Origin: JAPWJZ01 sp041287865
GTDB taxonomy: Bacteria > Pseudomonadota > Alphaproteobacteria > Micavibrionales > UBA2020
DNA length: 64,000 nucleotides
Direction: 5' to 3'
Assembly (NCBI GenBank): GCA_041287865.1
Contig: JBGGMV010000008.1
Span: 74,318-138,317, forward strand
The notes beneath the pieces are model-generated. The model had not been told where the DNA came from, made no database searches, and saw only the letters and a program-made list of their open reading frames with translations. Shown here piece by piece: positions 22,561-30,081 of the stretch. Positions within the stretch are counted from its first letter, which is position 1; each line of letters begins with the position of its first letter. The position numbers and the translations under genes were made by a program.

Positions 22561-25512
22561 ATGGGCGACGAGATTATCTGGATTGTACTTTTTTTCCTGA
22601 CAATCCCGTTGTTCATGTTCATTTCCTGCGTCACCATGTGGGTGCGTACCAACGCCCTCAAGGACGATCTGCGGGAATTGCGCCGCCTGGTCGACCGCCT
22701 GCGCCAGCAGCTTGACGCGGCGCTGCGTAATAAAGAAGACCTCCGCTGGGGCCAGAACACGCCGCCACAGCCGCAGCAACCGCAAAAAGAATACAAAGAA
22801 CACATCCAACCCGCGCCGCCCGCCGAAGAACCGCCCGCCGGGCATGATTTCGGCGTCTATAACTATACGGCCGATACCCCCACGCCCGCCCCGCCGCAGC
22901 AACCGGCCGGCGGTATTCCGACGGCTGCGCCGATTCCGCCAGCTTCGCCTATTCCGCCCGCGACGCCGACGCCGCGTTCCTCCGTGCCGCTGTCGTCGCC
23001 CGCGCCCGAAGTCTTCGATACCGATCAGGCCTGGGAAGACGAAGCCCCGCGCCGCCGCACGGCCGCAGCGCAGCCGCAGCGCCCGACCAGCGCCAACGTT
23101 TCAAAAACCTATGATATCCCCTCCACCCCGACCCCGCCGCAGCCGCCTGCTTCCAGCGGTTTTGAATGGCAATTCGGCCGCCGCCTGCCCGTCTGGATCG
23201 GCGGCGTGGCGATCGCGCTCTCGGGCTTCTATCTTGTCAAATATTCGATCGAGCAGGGTCTGCTGACGCGCGAGGTGCGCATCTTCCTCGGCTTTATCAT
23301 GGGCTGCATCCTCATCTATGGCGCGCGCTATATCCGCCTGCAGAAGTCCGGCATGGCCGACGGCACGCGCATTGCGCAGGCTCTGGCGGGCTCGGGCGTT
23401 GCCGTTTTGTATGGCACCGTCTATGCGGCCACATCCCTTTACCACTTCCTTGCCCCGTGGCAGGGCTTCATGGGCATGGCGATCATCACGGCGCTGGCCG
23501 TGGTGCTGGCGCTGCTGCATGGCATGCCGATTGCGCTGCTGGGCCTGCTGGGCGGCTTCCTGACGCCCGCGCTGATCGGCTCGCACGATCCCAATGCGCC
23601 TTTGCTGTTTTTCTATCTCTACTGCCTTGTCACCGGCTTGTTCGCCACCATCCGCCGCCAGAACTGGTGGGTGCTGGGCATCCCGACGGTGCTGCTCGCC
23701 TTCGCCTGGGTCGCCTTCTGGCTGGCCGGCAGCTTCCGCGCCGGTGACGGCATCTGGCTGGGCCTGTTCATCATCGCCACCGCCGTGACCGTCGCATGGC
23801 AGTCTGCGGGGATCGAGGAAGACACGAACCATCACCGCAACGAAATGTCGGCCAGCGACTACAGCAATATCCTCAACTATATCGTCGCCGGCGGCTCCGT
23901 CGTCCTGATGGGCACGGTCGCCACGCGCAGCGGCTTCGGCCTGCAGGAGCTGGGGCTTTATGGCCTGCTGGGCCTTGGCACCTTCGTCATGGCCTATTTC
24001 AAGCCGCGCCTTTATCACTATGCGCCCTGGCTTTCGATGGTGGTCAGCCTTGCCATGATGGCCTTCTGGCGCGAACAGGACAGCACCACTTACGGGCCCG
24101 TGCTCCTGGGCTTCGCCGCGCTTTACGGCCTCGGCAGCTTCTGGCTGCTGCGTGCTCGCCCCGCGCTTGAATGGGCGGGGCTGCTGTCGGCAACCGGCCT
24201 CGGCTTCTACGGCCTTGCCTATATCAGGCTGCAAAGCGAGATCTATGGCCTGCTGAACGTCGCCAATACGGGCGCCGTGCACCTCTGGGGCTTTATCGCC
24301 ATCGTGCTGGTGCTGCTCTTCGCGCTGCTGACCGCGAGCGTGCTCCAGAGCTTCAAGGGCGACGAAGGCCTGCGCCAGCGCCTGCTGGCCGTTTTCGCGC
24401 TGACCACCACCGCCTTCCTCTCCATCGCGCTGACCATCGAGGTCAGGCGCGAATTCCTGCCCGTCGCCTTCGCGGCGGAAGTGCTGGCGGTCTGCTGGAT
24501 CAACACCCGCGTTTCCATCACGGCGCTGCGCAAGATTGCGGCGATCCTCTTCGGCGTCTTCGTGCTGCTGATGCTGGAACAGCTGGCGGTACTTTTCGCC
24601 GTCGTGCTCAACAGCCTCTTCGGTTATTCGCTCCGCTTCTGGCGGGACGGCCTGCCGCTGGCGCAGGACCCGATGTTCCAGCTGGGCCTGCCGATGGTCA
24701 TGCTCGGCGTTTCGGCCTGGCTGATCCAGCGCCAGCGCGACGGCAAGCTGGCGGAAACTTTTGAAATGGCGACCGTGGGCCTTGGCGCGCTGCTGCTCTA
24801 TTACATGACACGCCATGCCTTCAATGTGCCGGAGGACGTGCTGTTCACGAAGCCGCAGTTCTTCGAGCGCGGCATCATGACAAACCTCTTCTTCGCCGCC
24901 GGCCTTGCCGTCGTCTACGCGGGCCGGCTGTTCTCCCGCCGCGCGATTTTGTGGAGCGGCACAGCGATCTTCCTGATGGCGCTGTTCCGCGTCATCTGGT
25001 TCGACTTCATCACGCAGAACCCGCTCTGGACCGGCCAGCCGGTGGGCGCGCAGTTCTTCATGAACAGCCTGCTGCTGCCCTATGCCCTGCCGCTCTTCTG
25101 GCTGTGGCTGGAGGAACGCCCGCAGCTGCGCCTGATGACGGTGCCGCAATCCTTGCGTAGCGGATTCACGCTGCTGCTCATCTTCACCTTCATCTCGCTG
25201 CAGGTGCGCCAATGCTTCCACGGTTCGATCCTGAACAGTGGCCCGACCGAAAACGCCGAAATCTATGCCTATTCGGTCGTCTGGCTGGGTCTGGGCGCCT
25301 TCCTGCTGTTCCTCGGCACCAAGCGCAAGGACAAGATGATCCGCGTCGCCTCGCTGGTCGTCATGCTGCTGACCATCGCCAAGGTGTTCCTGTATGACGC
25401 CGGCAACCTCGAGGGGCTTTATCGCGTGGCCTCCTTCCTCGGCCTTGGCCTCAGCTTGCTGGCGCTCAGCTGGTTCTACTCCCGCTTTGTCTTCGTGAAG
25501 GAGAAGGAATAA
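22561..25512 (+). CDS. DUF2339 polytopic membrane protein
   Basis: 983 residues from the ATG at 22561 (a TTG two codons earlier is in frame). One membrane segment at residues 3-27, a short coiled-coil (LRELRRLVDRLRQQLDAAL), a Pro-rich cytosolic or periplasmic linker to about residue 200, and then roughly twenty or more transmembrane helices, as in the DUF2339 family. The family's function is unknown; it is often called a predicted membrane protein and sits near envelope genes. The stop overlaps the next start as TAATG, so the atpH-like gene is translationally coupled to it. Confidence 0.88.
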   Translation: MGDEIIWIVLFFLTIPLFMFISCVTMWVRTNALKDDLRELRRLVDRLRQQLDAALRNKEDLRWGQNTPPQPQQPQKEYKEHIQPAPPAEEPPAGHDFGVYNYTADTPTPAPPQQPAGGIPTAAPIPPASPIPPATPTPRSSVPLSSPAPEVFDTDQAWEDEAPRRRTAAAQPQRPTSANVSKTYDIPSTPTPPQPPASSGFEWQFGRRLPVWIGGVAIALSGFYLVKYSIEQGLLTREVRIFLGFIMGCILIYGARYIRLQKSGMADGTRIAQALAGSGVAVLYGTVYAATSLYHFLAPWQGFMGMAIITALAVVLALLHGMPIALLGLLGGFLTPALIGSHDPNAPLLFFYLYCLVTGLFATIRRQNWWVLGIPTVLLAFAWVAFWLAGSFRAGDGIWLGLFIIATAVTVAWQSAGIEEDTNHHRNEMSASDYSNILNYIVAGGSVVLMGTVATRSGFGLQELGLYGLLGLGTFVMAYFKPRLYHYAPWLSMVVSLAMMAFWREQDSTTYGPVLLGFAALYGLGSFWLLRARPALEWAGLLSATGLGFYGLAYIRLQSEIYGLLNVANTGAVHLWGFIAIVLVLLFALLTASVLQSFKGDEGLRQRLLAVFALTTTAFLSIALTIEVRREFLPVAFAAEVLAVCWINTRVSITALRKIAAILFGVFVLLMLEQLAVLFAVVLNSLFGYSLRFWRDGLPLAQDPMFQLGLPMVMLGVSAWLIQRQRDGKLAETFEMATVGLGALLLYYMTRHAFNVPEDVLFTKPQFFERGIMTNLFFAAGLAVVYAGRLFSRRAILWSGTAIFLMALFRVIWFDFITQNPLWTGQPVGAQFFMNSLLLPYALPLFWLWLEERPQLRLMTVPQSLRSGFTLLLIFTFISLQVRQCFHGSILNSGPTENAEIYAYSVVWLGLGAFLLFLGTKRKDKMIRVASLVVMLLTIAKVFLYDAGNLEGLYRVASFLGLGLSLLALSWFYSRFVFVKEKE

Positions 25513-26081
25513 TGGAGCCGAAACCGGACAAAAAAACGGCCAAGGCCGCGGCCCGTCCCTATGGCAAGGCCGCCTACGAAGCCGCCAAGGCTGAATTCGC
25601 AGTCGATAAATGGAAGGAAAACCTTTCCGTCATGGCCGAGATACTGGCCGACCCCGCCGTGCAGCCGCTGTTCCGCGACCCCAATATCGGCAAGGCCGAG
25701 CGCACGGAAGTGATGGAAAAGGTGCTGGACGAGATTGAGGCCTCCGACAGCCAGCGCAACTTCGTCATGACGCTGATCGAGAATAAGCGCCTGTCCCTGA
25801 TGCCCTGGATTTTCCAGGCCTTCGAGGAGGAGCGCAAGAAAGACCTCGGCCTTGTCGACGTGCGCGTCATTTCCGCGATCGAGCTCACGCCCCAGCAGGT
25901 GGCGAACACCAAAAGAATGTTATCCGAGAAATTCAACGCCAAGGCGGAACCGGTGTTCGAGGTCGATCCGGAACTCATTGGCGGCCTGAAGCTGATTATC
26001 GGCGACCGCGTCTACGACAATACGATCAAGGGCCAGCTGGAACGGCTGAAAAAGCACCTCGACAAGCCGCCCGGCGCCTGA
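25512..26081 (+). CDS. atpH: F1Fo ATP synthase delta subunit (OSCP), solitary gene
   Basis: 189 residues, family length. The delta/OSCP subunit joins the F1 head to the peripheral stalk. The N-terminal helical domain is typical (ARPYGKAAYEAAK, WKENLSVMAEILADP, LFRDPNIGKAERTEVM) and so is the C-terminal beta region (DVRVISAIELTPQQV, VDPELIGGLKLIIGDRVYDNTIKGQLERLKKHL). It is not beside atpA, atpG, atpD or atpC: the neighbours are a DUF2339 gene, which its start overlaps, and convergent permease genes. It is either the genome's relocated atpH or a second copy; the window cannot decide. Confidence 0.88.
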   Translation: MEPKPDKKTAKAAARPYGKAAYEAAKAEFAVDKWKENLSVMAEILADPAVQPLFRDPNIGKAERTEVMEKVLDEIEASDSQRNFVMTLIENKRLSLMPWIFQAFEEERKKDLGLVDVRVISAIELTPQQVANTKRMLSEKFNAKAEPVFEVDPELIGGLKLIIGDRVYDNTIKGQLERLKKHLDKPPGA

Positions 26082-26084
26082 TTT

Positions 26085-27176
26085 TTACTTCTTCAACCTT
26101 CGTCCCTTGAAGCCTGTCTTTGAAAACAGCACCGCGATCGCATGCGTGGATTCAAACTGCGACAGCACGATGGTCGTGATCGCAAGGATGGGGATGGCGA
26201 GGAACATGCCCGGGATGCCCCAGATCATGCCCCACATCGCAAGGTTGGAGATGATGAAGATGGGCGAGAGGTTCAGGTTGTTGCCCATCAGGTAAGGATC
26301 GAGGATATGGCCGAGGAAGGCATGCGATGTCAGCAGCGTTGCCAGCACCTGCACCAGCAGCACCACATCGCCATACTGCAGCAGCGCAATCAGGCAGGGG
26401 GTGGTGACCGCCACGAAAGAACCCGCGTAGGGGATGAAGTGCAAAAAGAACGCCATCACGCCCCAGAAGCCCGCGAAATCGACGTTGAAATGCGTCAGGA
26501 TCAGGAAGGTCAGCGTTGAATCGGTAAGCGACACAAAGGCCTTCACGCCGATGTAGCGCTGAATCTTGCCGTCGATGATCTTCAGCACCTCGCGCACGCG
26601 CGCTTCACGGGCCTTGTCGGCGAACATCAGTTTCAGCTTGCGGTCGAACCAGCGCTGTTCGTAGAGCAGGAAGCCCACATAGAACAAAACGATGAGTGTC
26701 TTTCCCGCCATGCTGGTGAGCATCCCGGCAAAACCCGTCATCATCGCGCCGATATCGACGGTGGTCAGCACCTGCTTGAAGACGTCGTGCATCGTGGGCG
26801 TATGGTCCATCCCCAGCATGCCGGCCGCCTGCGGCAGCACGTCGGCAAGGCGTTCCTGATACTTGGGCGCCTCGCGGATAACGTCGTTGATGTTCGATTT
26901 CACCATCGTGTAGAGGAAGAAGCCCACCGCAAAGATAACGATATGCGCCAGCAGGAAGCGCCAGAAGCGCGGCAGCTTGTATCCGCCCCGGGCCGTCAGG
27001 TAGCCCAGAAACCGCTGGATGGCGTTGATGAGGTACCAGAGAAACACGGCGATCACGAAAGGCATGATGACGGCACCCGCCATCCGGCAGATAAAGATAA
27101 AGAGGCAGACGGCGATAAAGACAAGCGCAAGCCCCTGCCCCGCGCCGATGGTGGTCTGCCGGGTTGCCGTTGTCAT
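26085..27176 (-). CDS. AI-2E family (PerM) permease, copy 2
   Basis: 363 residues, about eight transmembrane helices with the family's two-helix N-terminus, a cytosolic stretch (about 95-160) and the conserved GVMAFFLHFIPYAGSFVAV and FLGHILDPYLMGNNLNLSPIFII motifs. The family exports or moves small molecules, including autoinducer-2 for TqsA and sodium/protons for others, so the substrate is not predictable. It is the second gene of a tandem pair; its start overlaps the stop of the upstream copy by four bases. Confidence 0.9.
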   Translation of the reverse strand: MTTATRQTTIGAGQGLALVFIAVCLFIFICRMAGAVIMPFVIAVFLWYLINAIQRFLGYLTARGGYKLPRFWRFLLAHIVIFAVGFFLYTMVKSNINDVIREAPKYQERLADVLPQAAGMLGMDHTPTMHDVFKQVLTTVDIGAMMTGFAGMLTSMAGKTLIVLFYVGFLLYEQRWFDRKLKLMFADKAREARVREVLKIIDGKIQRYIGVKAFVSLTDSTLTFLILTHFNVDFAGFWGVMAFFLHFIPYAGSFVAVTTPCLIALLQYGDVVLLVQVLATLLTSHAFLGHILDPYLMGNNLNLSPIFIISNLAMWGMIWGIPGMFLAIPILAITTIVLSQFESTHAIAVLFSKTGFKGRRLKK

Positions 27177-28270
27177 CGCGCACCCCCCGACGCTTCGTCG
27201 GGTTCCATGTCGCCCGTTTTGGACATCAGGATCGCGATCGGGCGCGTCTTTTTAAACTGCGACATGATGATGACGGCCATGGCCAGTATCGGCACGGCCA
27301 GAAACATTCCCGGCACGCCCCAGAGCACGCCCCAGGCGGCGATGGAGGTGATAATGAAGATCGGTGACAGGTTGAGGCTGTCGCCCATCATGCGGGGGTC
27401 GAGGAAGCTGGTGAAGAAAACCTGTATCGCCGTCAGGCCCAGCGTCAGTGTCACCAGCGACGATGTATCGCCCAGCTGCACCAAAGCGACGATCGAGGGC
27501 AGTATCACGGCGGAGATAGATCCGACGTAAGGAATAAAGTGCAGCACGAAGGCCATCACGCCCCAGAATTCGGCGAAGTTGATGTCGAAGGCCTGCATCA
27601 GCAGCCATGTGGCAATGCCGGTCAGGGCCGAGATCAGCGTCTTCACCCAGATGTAACGCTGGATTTTGATGTCGATGTTGCGGATGGTGCGGTGCACGCG
27701 CGCCTCGGTATCCTTGTCATGCGCCATCTCGCGCAGCTTGCGGCCGAAGAACTGCTGCTCGTACAGCAAAAACCCGGTGTAGAACAAGACCACCATCGCC
27801 TTGCCGGCGAAGCCCGAGAAGATTTTCGCCAGCTCGCCCGCGAAGCCGCCGAAGTCAAAGAACGCGGTAAGGTCGGACACGCTGGGCTGGTATTCGGGCG
27901 GGAAAGGCAATGTTGCCAGCAGCTGCGGCAGGAAGGCCTTGAAGCGTTCCTGATACACGGGCGCGGCGCGGATCACCTCGCCCACGTTCGCGGCGATCAG
28001 CTTGTAGGTAAACCAGAGACCGACGACGAGAAACGACATCGCCAGCACGAAGCACAAGAATCGGGGCAGGCTGAATCCGCCCAGCTCGATCTTGCCCAGA
28101 CCCCGCGCAATGGCGTTGATGAGGTACCAGACGAAGACCGCGATGACGAAGGGGATCAGGATGGCCGCCGCCACATGCAGGATGTAGACAACAAGGCAAA
28201 CAACAATAAAGCCAAGGGCATAGCTGGAGGCCAACACCGGGAAGGAGGGCCTGTGGACTGCTGTTACCAT
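27173..28270 (-). CDS. AI-2E family (PerM) permease, copy 1
   Basis: 365 residues, the upstream member of a coupled paralogous pair with the same topology and motifs (GVMAFVLHFIPYVGSISAVI; FLDPRMMGDSLNLSPIFII). The similarity runs end to end, so the pair arose by tandem duplication. PerM-type proteins can form oligomers; a hetero-oligomer of the two is possible. Its promoter lies back-to-back with the glycine riboswitch region. Confidence 0.9.
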   Translation of the reverse strand: MVTAVHRPSFPVLASSYALGFIVVCLVVYILHVAAAILIPFVIAVFVWYLINAIARGLGKIELGGFSLPRFLCFVLAMSFLVVGLWFTYKLIAANVGEVIRAAPVYQERFKAFLPQLLATLPFPPEYQPSVSDLTAFFDFGGFAGELAKIFSGFAGKAMVVLFYTGFLLYEQQFFGRKLREMAHDKDTEARVHRTIRNIDIKIQRYIWVKTLISALTGIATWLLMQAFDINFAEFWGVMAFVLHFIPYVGSISAVILPSIVALVQLGDTSSLVTLTLGLTAIQVFFTSFLDPRMMGDSLNLSPIFIITSIAAWGVLWGVPGMFLAVPILAMAVIIMSQFKKTRPIAILMSKTGDMEPDEASGGAR

Positions 28271-28301
28271 ATTTTTGTGATCCCCTGCATCTTTACCTCA
28301 G

Positions 28302-28329
28302 TTGACTTTAAATTAAGAGACACTAGTGT
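28302..28329 (+). promoter_or_regulatory. gcv operon promoter with palindrome over -10
   Basis: TTGACT (28302-28307), 16-bp spacer, TAGTGT (28324-28329). A perfect 12-bp palindrome GACACTAGTGTC (28319-28330) covers the -10 box. Transcription would start just ahead of the riboswitch. Confidence 0.4.
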
Positions 28330-28349
28330 CAATCGCACAAGCGACCGCC

Positions 28350-28520
28350 ACGCGGGAGAGACTGGCTCATTTGCCGGCGCCGAAGGAGCAACCACCCCGG
28401 AAACTCTCAGGCAAAAGGACCGCGCGGCGACTTCGTTACTCTGGAAAGCGGCTATAGCCGCGCCAAAGGAGCAAGCGGTTGAAATGCCGCGGAATCTCTA
28501 AGGCAAAGAAGACAGAGCGG
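28350..28520 (+). ncRNA. Tandem glycine riboswitch
   Basis: Two glycine aptamers in series. The first (about 28351-28425) has CGGGAGAGACTGG, GCCGAAGGAGCAACC and AAACTCTCAGGCAAAAGGACCG; the second (about 28437-28518) has CTCTGGAAAGCGG, GCCAAAGGAGCAAGC and ATCTCTAAGGCAAAGAAGACAGAG. These match the conserved glycine-riboswitch core. It lies in the leader of gcvT-gcvH-gcvP and should turn the operon on when glycine is abundant. No U-run hairpin follows the second aptamer, so control may act on the ribosome-binding site (AAAAGGAA at 28543-28550) of gcvT. Confidence 0.95.
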
Positions 28521-28556
28521 GGCAAGTTTCCGAACGACTATGAAAAGGAATTTGCC

Positions 28557-29687
28557 TTGGAACCAGCCCTGCAAAAAGACGCCCCCCTCCTCAAAACGCC
28601 CCTCTGGGCGCTCCATACCGCCAAGGGCGGAAAAATGGTGCCCTTCGCCGGCTATGACATGCCGGTGCAGTACGATGGCCTCGGCGTCCTGAAAGAACAC
28701 GTTCACACGCGCGAACACGCCGGCCTTTTCGATGTCTCGCACATGGGGCAGGCGATTTTGAGCAGCAGTTCAGGTGATCCCGCGATCGCGCTCGAAAAAA
28801 TCGTGCCGGGCGACATTCGCGGGCTCGAAGTCGGCAAGATGCGCTACACCGTTCTGCTGAACGACAAGGGCGGCATCCTCGACGACCTGATGGTCACGCG
28901 CTGGGATGAAAAAACCCTGCTGGTGATCGTCAACGCCGCCTGCAAGGAAAAAGATTTCGCCTATATCAACAAAACCATCGGCGGCCAGACGAAACTGGAA
29001 TACCTCGGCACCCGCGCGCTCGTCGCGCTGCAAGGGCCGAAAGCCGAACAGGTGGCCAGCATCTTCTTCCCCGATGTGCTGGGCATGAAATTCATGTCGG
29101 CCACAAAGACGACGTACAAAGGCCACGAGATTTTCCTGTCGCGTTCGGGCTATACGGGCGAAGACGGTTTCGAAATCTCGATCCCCGGCGGCTTCGCTGA
29201 AGCCTTCTGCAAGGAAATGCTGGAGGAACAAGAAGTCAAACTCATCGGCCTTGGCGCGCGCGATAGTTTGCGGCTCGAAGCCGGCCTTTGCCTTTACGGC
29301 CATGATATCGACGAAAACTCCACCCCCATCGATGCGAACCTGAAATGGGTTATCCCGAAACGCCGCCGCGAGGAAGCCAATTTCCCCGGTGCCGAGAAAA
29401 TTCTCAGCCAGCTGTCGGGCGGCACATATATATTGCGCGTCGGCATCAAGCCCGAAGGAGCAGCCCCCATCCGCGAAAAAACCGAGCTGTTTGTCGGCGA
29501 CAAAAAGGTCGGCGTGGTGACATCCGGCGGCTTCGGCCCCACCTTCGGCGGCCCTGTCGCCATGGGTTACGTCGATGCAAACTTTGCCAAGACCGGCACG
29601 AAGCTCAACGCCATGCTGCGCGGCACCCCGCGCCCCTGCGAAGTGGCTGCGCTGCCGTTTGTGAAACACAATTACAAAAAAGATTAA
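28557..29687 (+). CDS. gcvT: Glycine cleavage system T protein (aminomethyltransferase)
   Basis: 376 residues. It takes the aminomethyl group from lipoylated H protein and makes methylene-tetrahydrofolate and ammonia. Motifs: LFDVSHMGQ, the folate-binding region GYTGEDGFEI, GLGARDSLRLEAGLCLYGHD and the C-terminal GFGPTFGGPVAMGYV. I assign the TTG at 28557 as start: it is seven bases after AAAAGGA and gives the family N-terminus (LLKTPLWALHTAKGGKMVPFAGYDMP); the earlier in-frame ATG at 28479 is inside the second riboswitch aptamer. First gene of the gcv operon. Confidence 0.95.
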   Translation: MEPALQKDAPLLKTPLWALHTAKGGKMVPFAGYDMPVQYDGLGVLKEHVHTREHAGLFDVSHMGQAILSSSSGDPAIALEKIVPGDIRGLEVGKMRYTVLLNDKGGILDDLMVTRWDEKTLLVIVNAACKEKDFAYINKTIGGQTKLEYLGTRALVALQGPKAEQVASIFFPDVLGMKFMSATKTTYKGHEIFLSRSGYTGEDGFEISIPGGFAEAFCKEMLEEQEVKLIGLGARDSLRLEAGLCLYGHDIDENSTPIDANLKWVIPKRRREEANFPGAEKILSQLSGGTYILRVGIKPEGAAPIREKTELFVGDKKVGVVTSGGFGPTFGGPVAMGYVDANFAKTGTKLNAMLRGTPRPCEVAALPFVKHNYKKD

Positions 29688-29702
29688 ACGAGGGAAAAAC
29701 AC

Positions 29703-30077
29703 ATGACGAAAATTCTGTTCAGCGAAGACCATGAATACATCAAGATCGAAAACGGCGTCGGCACGGTCGGCATTTCCGACTTCGCGCAAAAGGCGCTGGG
29801 CGACGTGGTTTACGTCGAATTGCCGAAGGTTGGCGCGAAGCTGACCAAGGGCGGGCAGGCCGGCGTTGTCGAAAGCGTCAAATCAGCCTCCGAACTTTAT
29901 TCCCCCGTCACCGGCGAAGTGGTCGAGATCAACGGCGCGCTGACCGGCGACCCCGCGCTGGTGAACAGCGACCCGCTGGGCAAGGCCTGGTTCTTCAAGG
30001 TGAAAATTGCCAACGAAAACGAACTCACCGGCCTGAAAGACGAGAAAGCGTACAATGACTTCATTAAAGGACTTTAA
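29703..30077 (+). CDS. gcvH: Glycine cleavage system H protein
   Basis: 124 residues. Carrier protein whose lipoyl arm shuttles the aminomethyl group between P, T and L proteins. The lipoylation site is Lys60 in VVESVKSASELYSPV, as expected. GAGGG precedes the ATG. It lies 15 bases after gcvT and four bases before gcvP. Confidence 0.97.
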   Translation: MTKILFSEDHEYIKIENGVGTVGISDFAQKALGDVVYVELPKVGAKLTKGGQAGVVESVKSASELYSPVTGEVVEINGALTGDPALVNSDPLGKAWFFKVKIANENELTGLKDEKAYNDFIKGL

Positions 30078-30081
30078 GCGC

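Noticed and set aside
23101..25221. 706-codon minus-strand frame opposite the DUF2339 gene
   Set aside because: Its Gln/Arg/His-rich translation is the shadow of a membrane protein gene.
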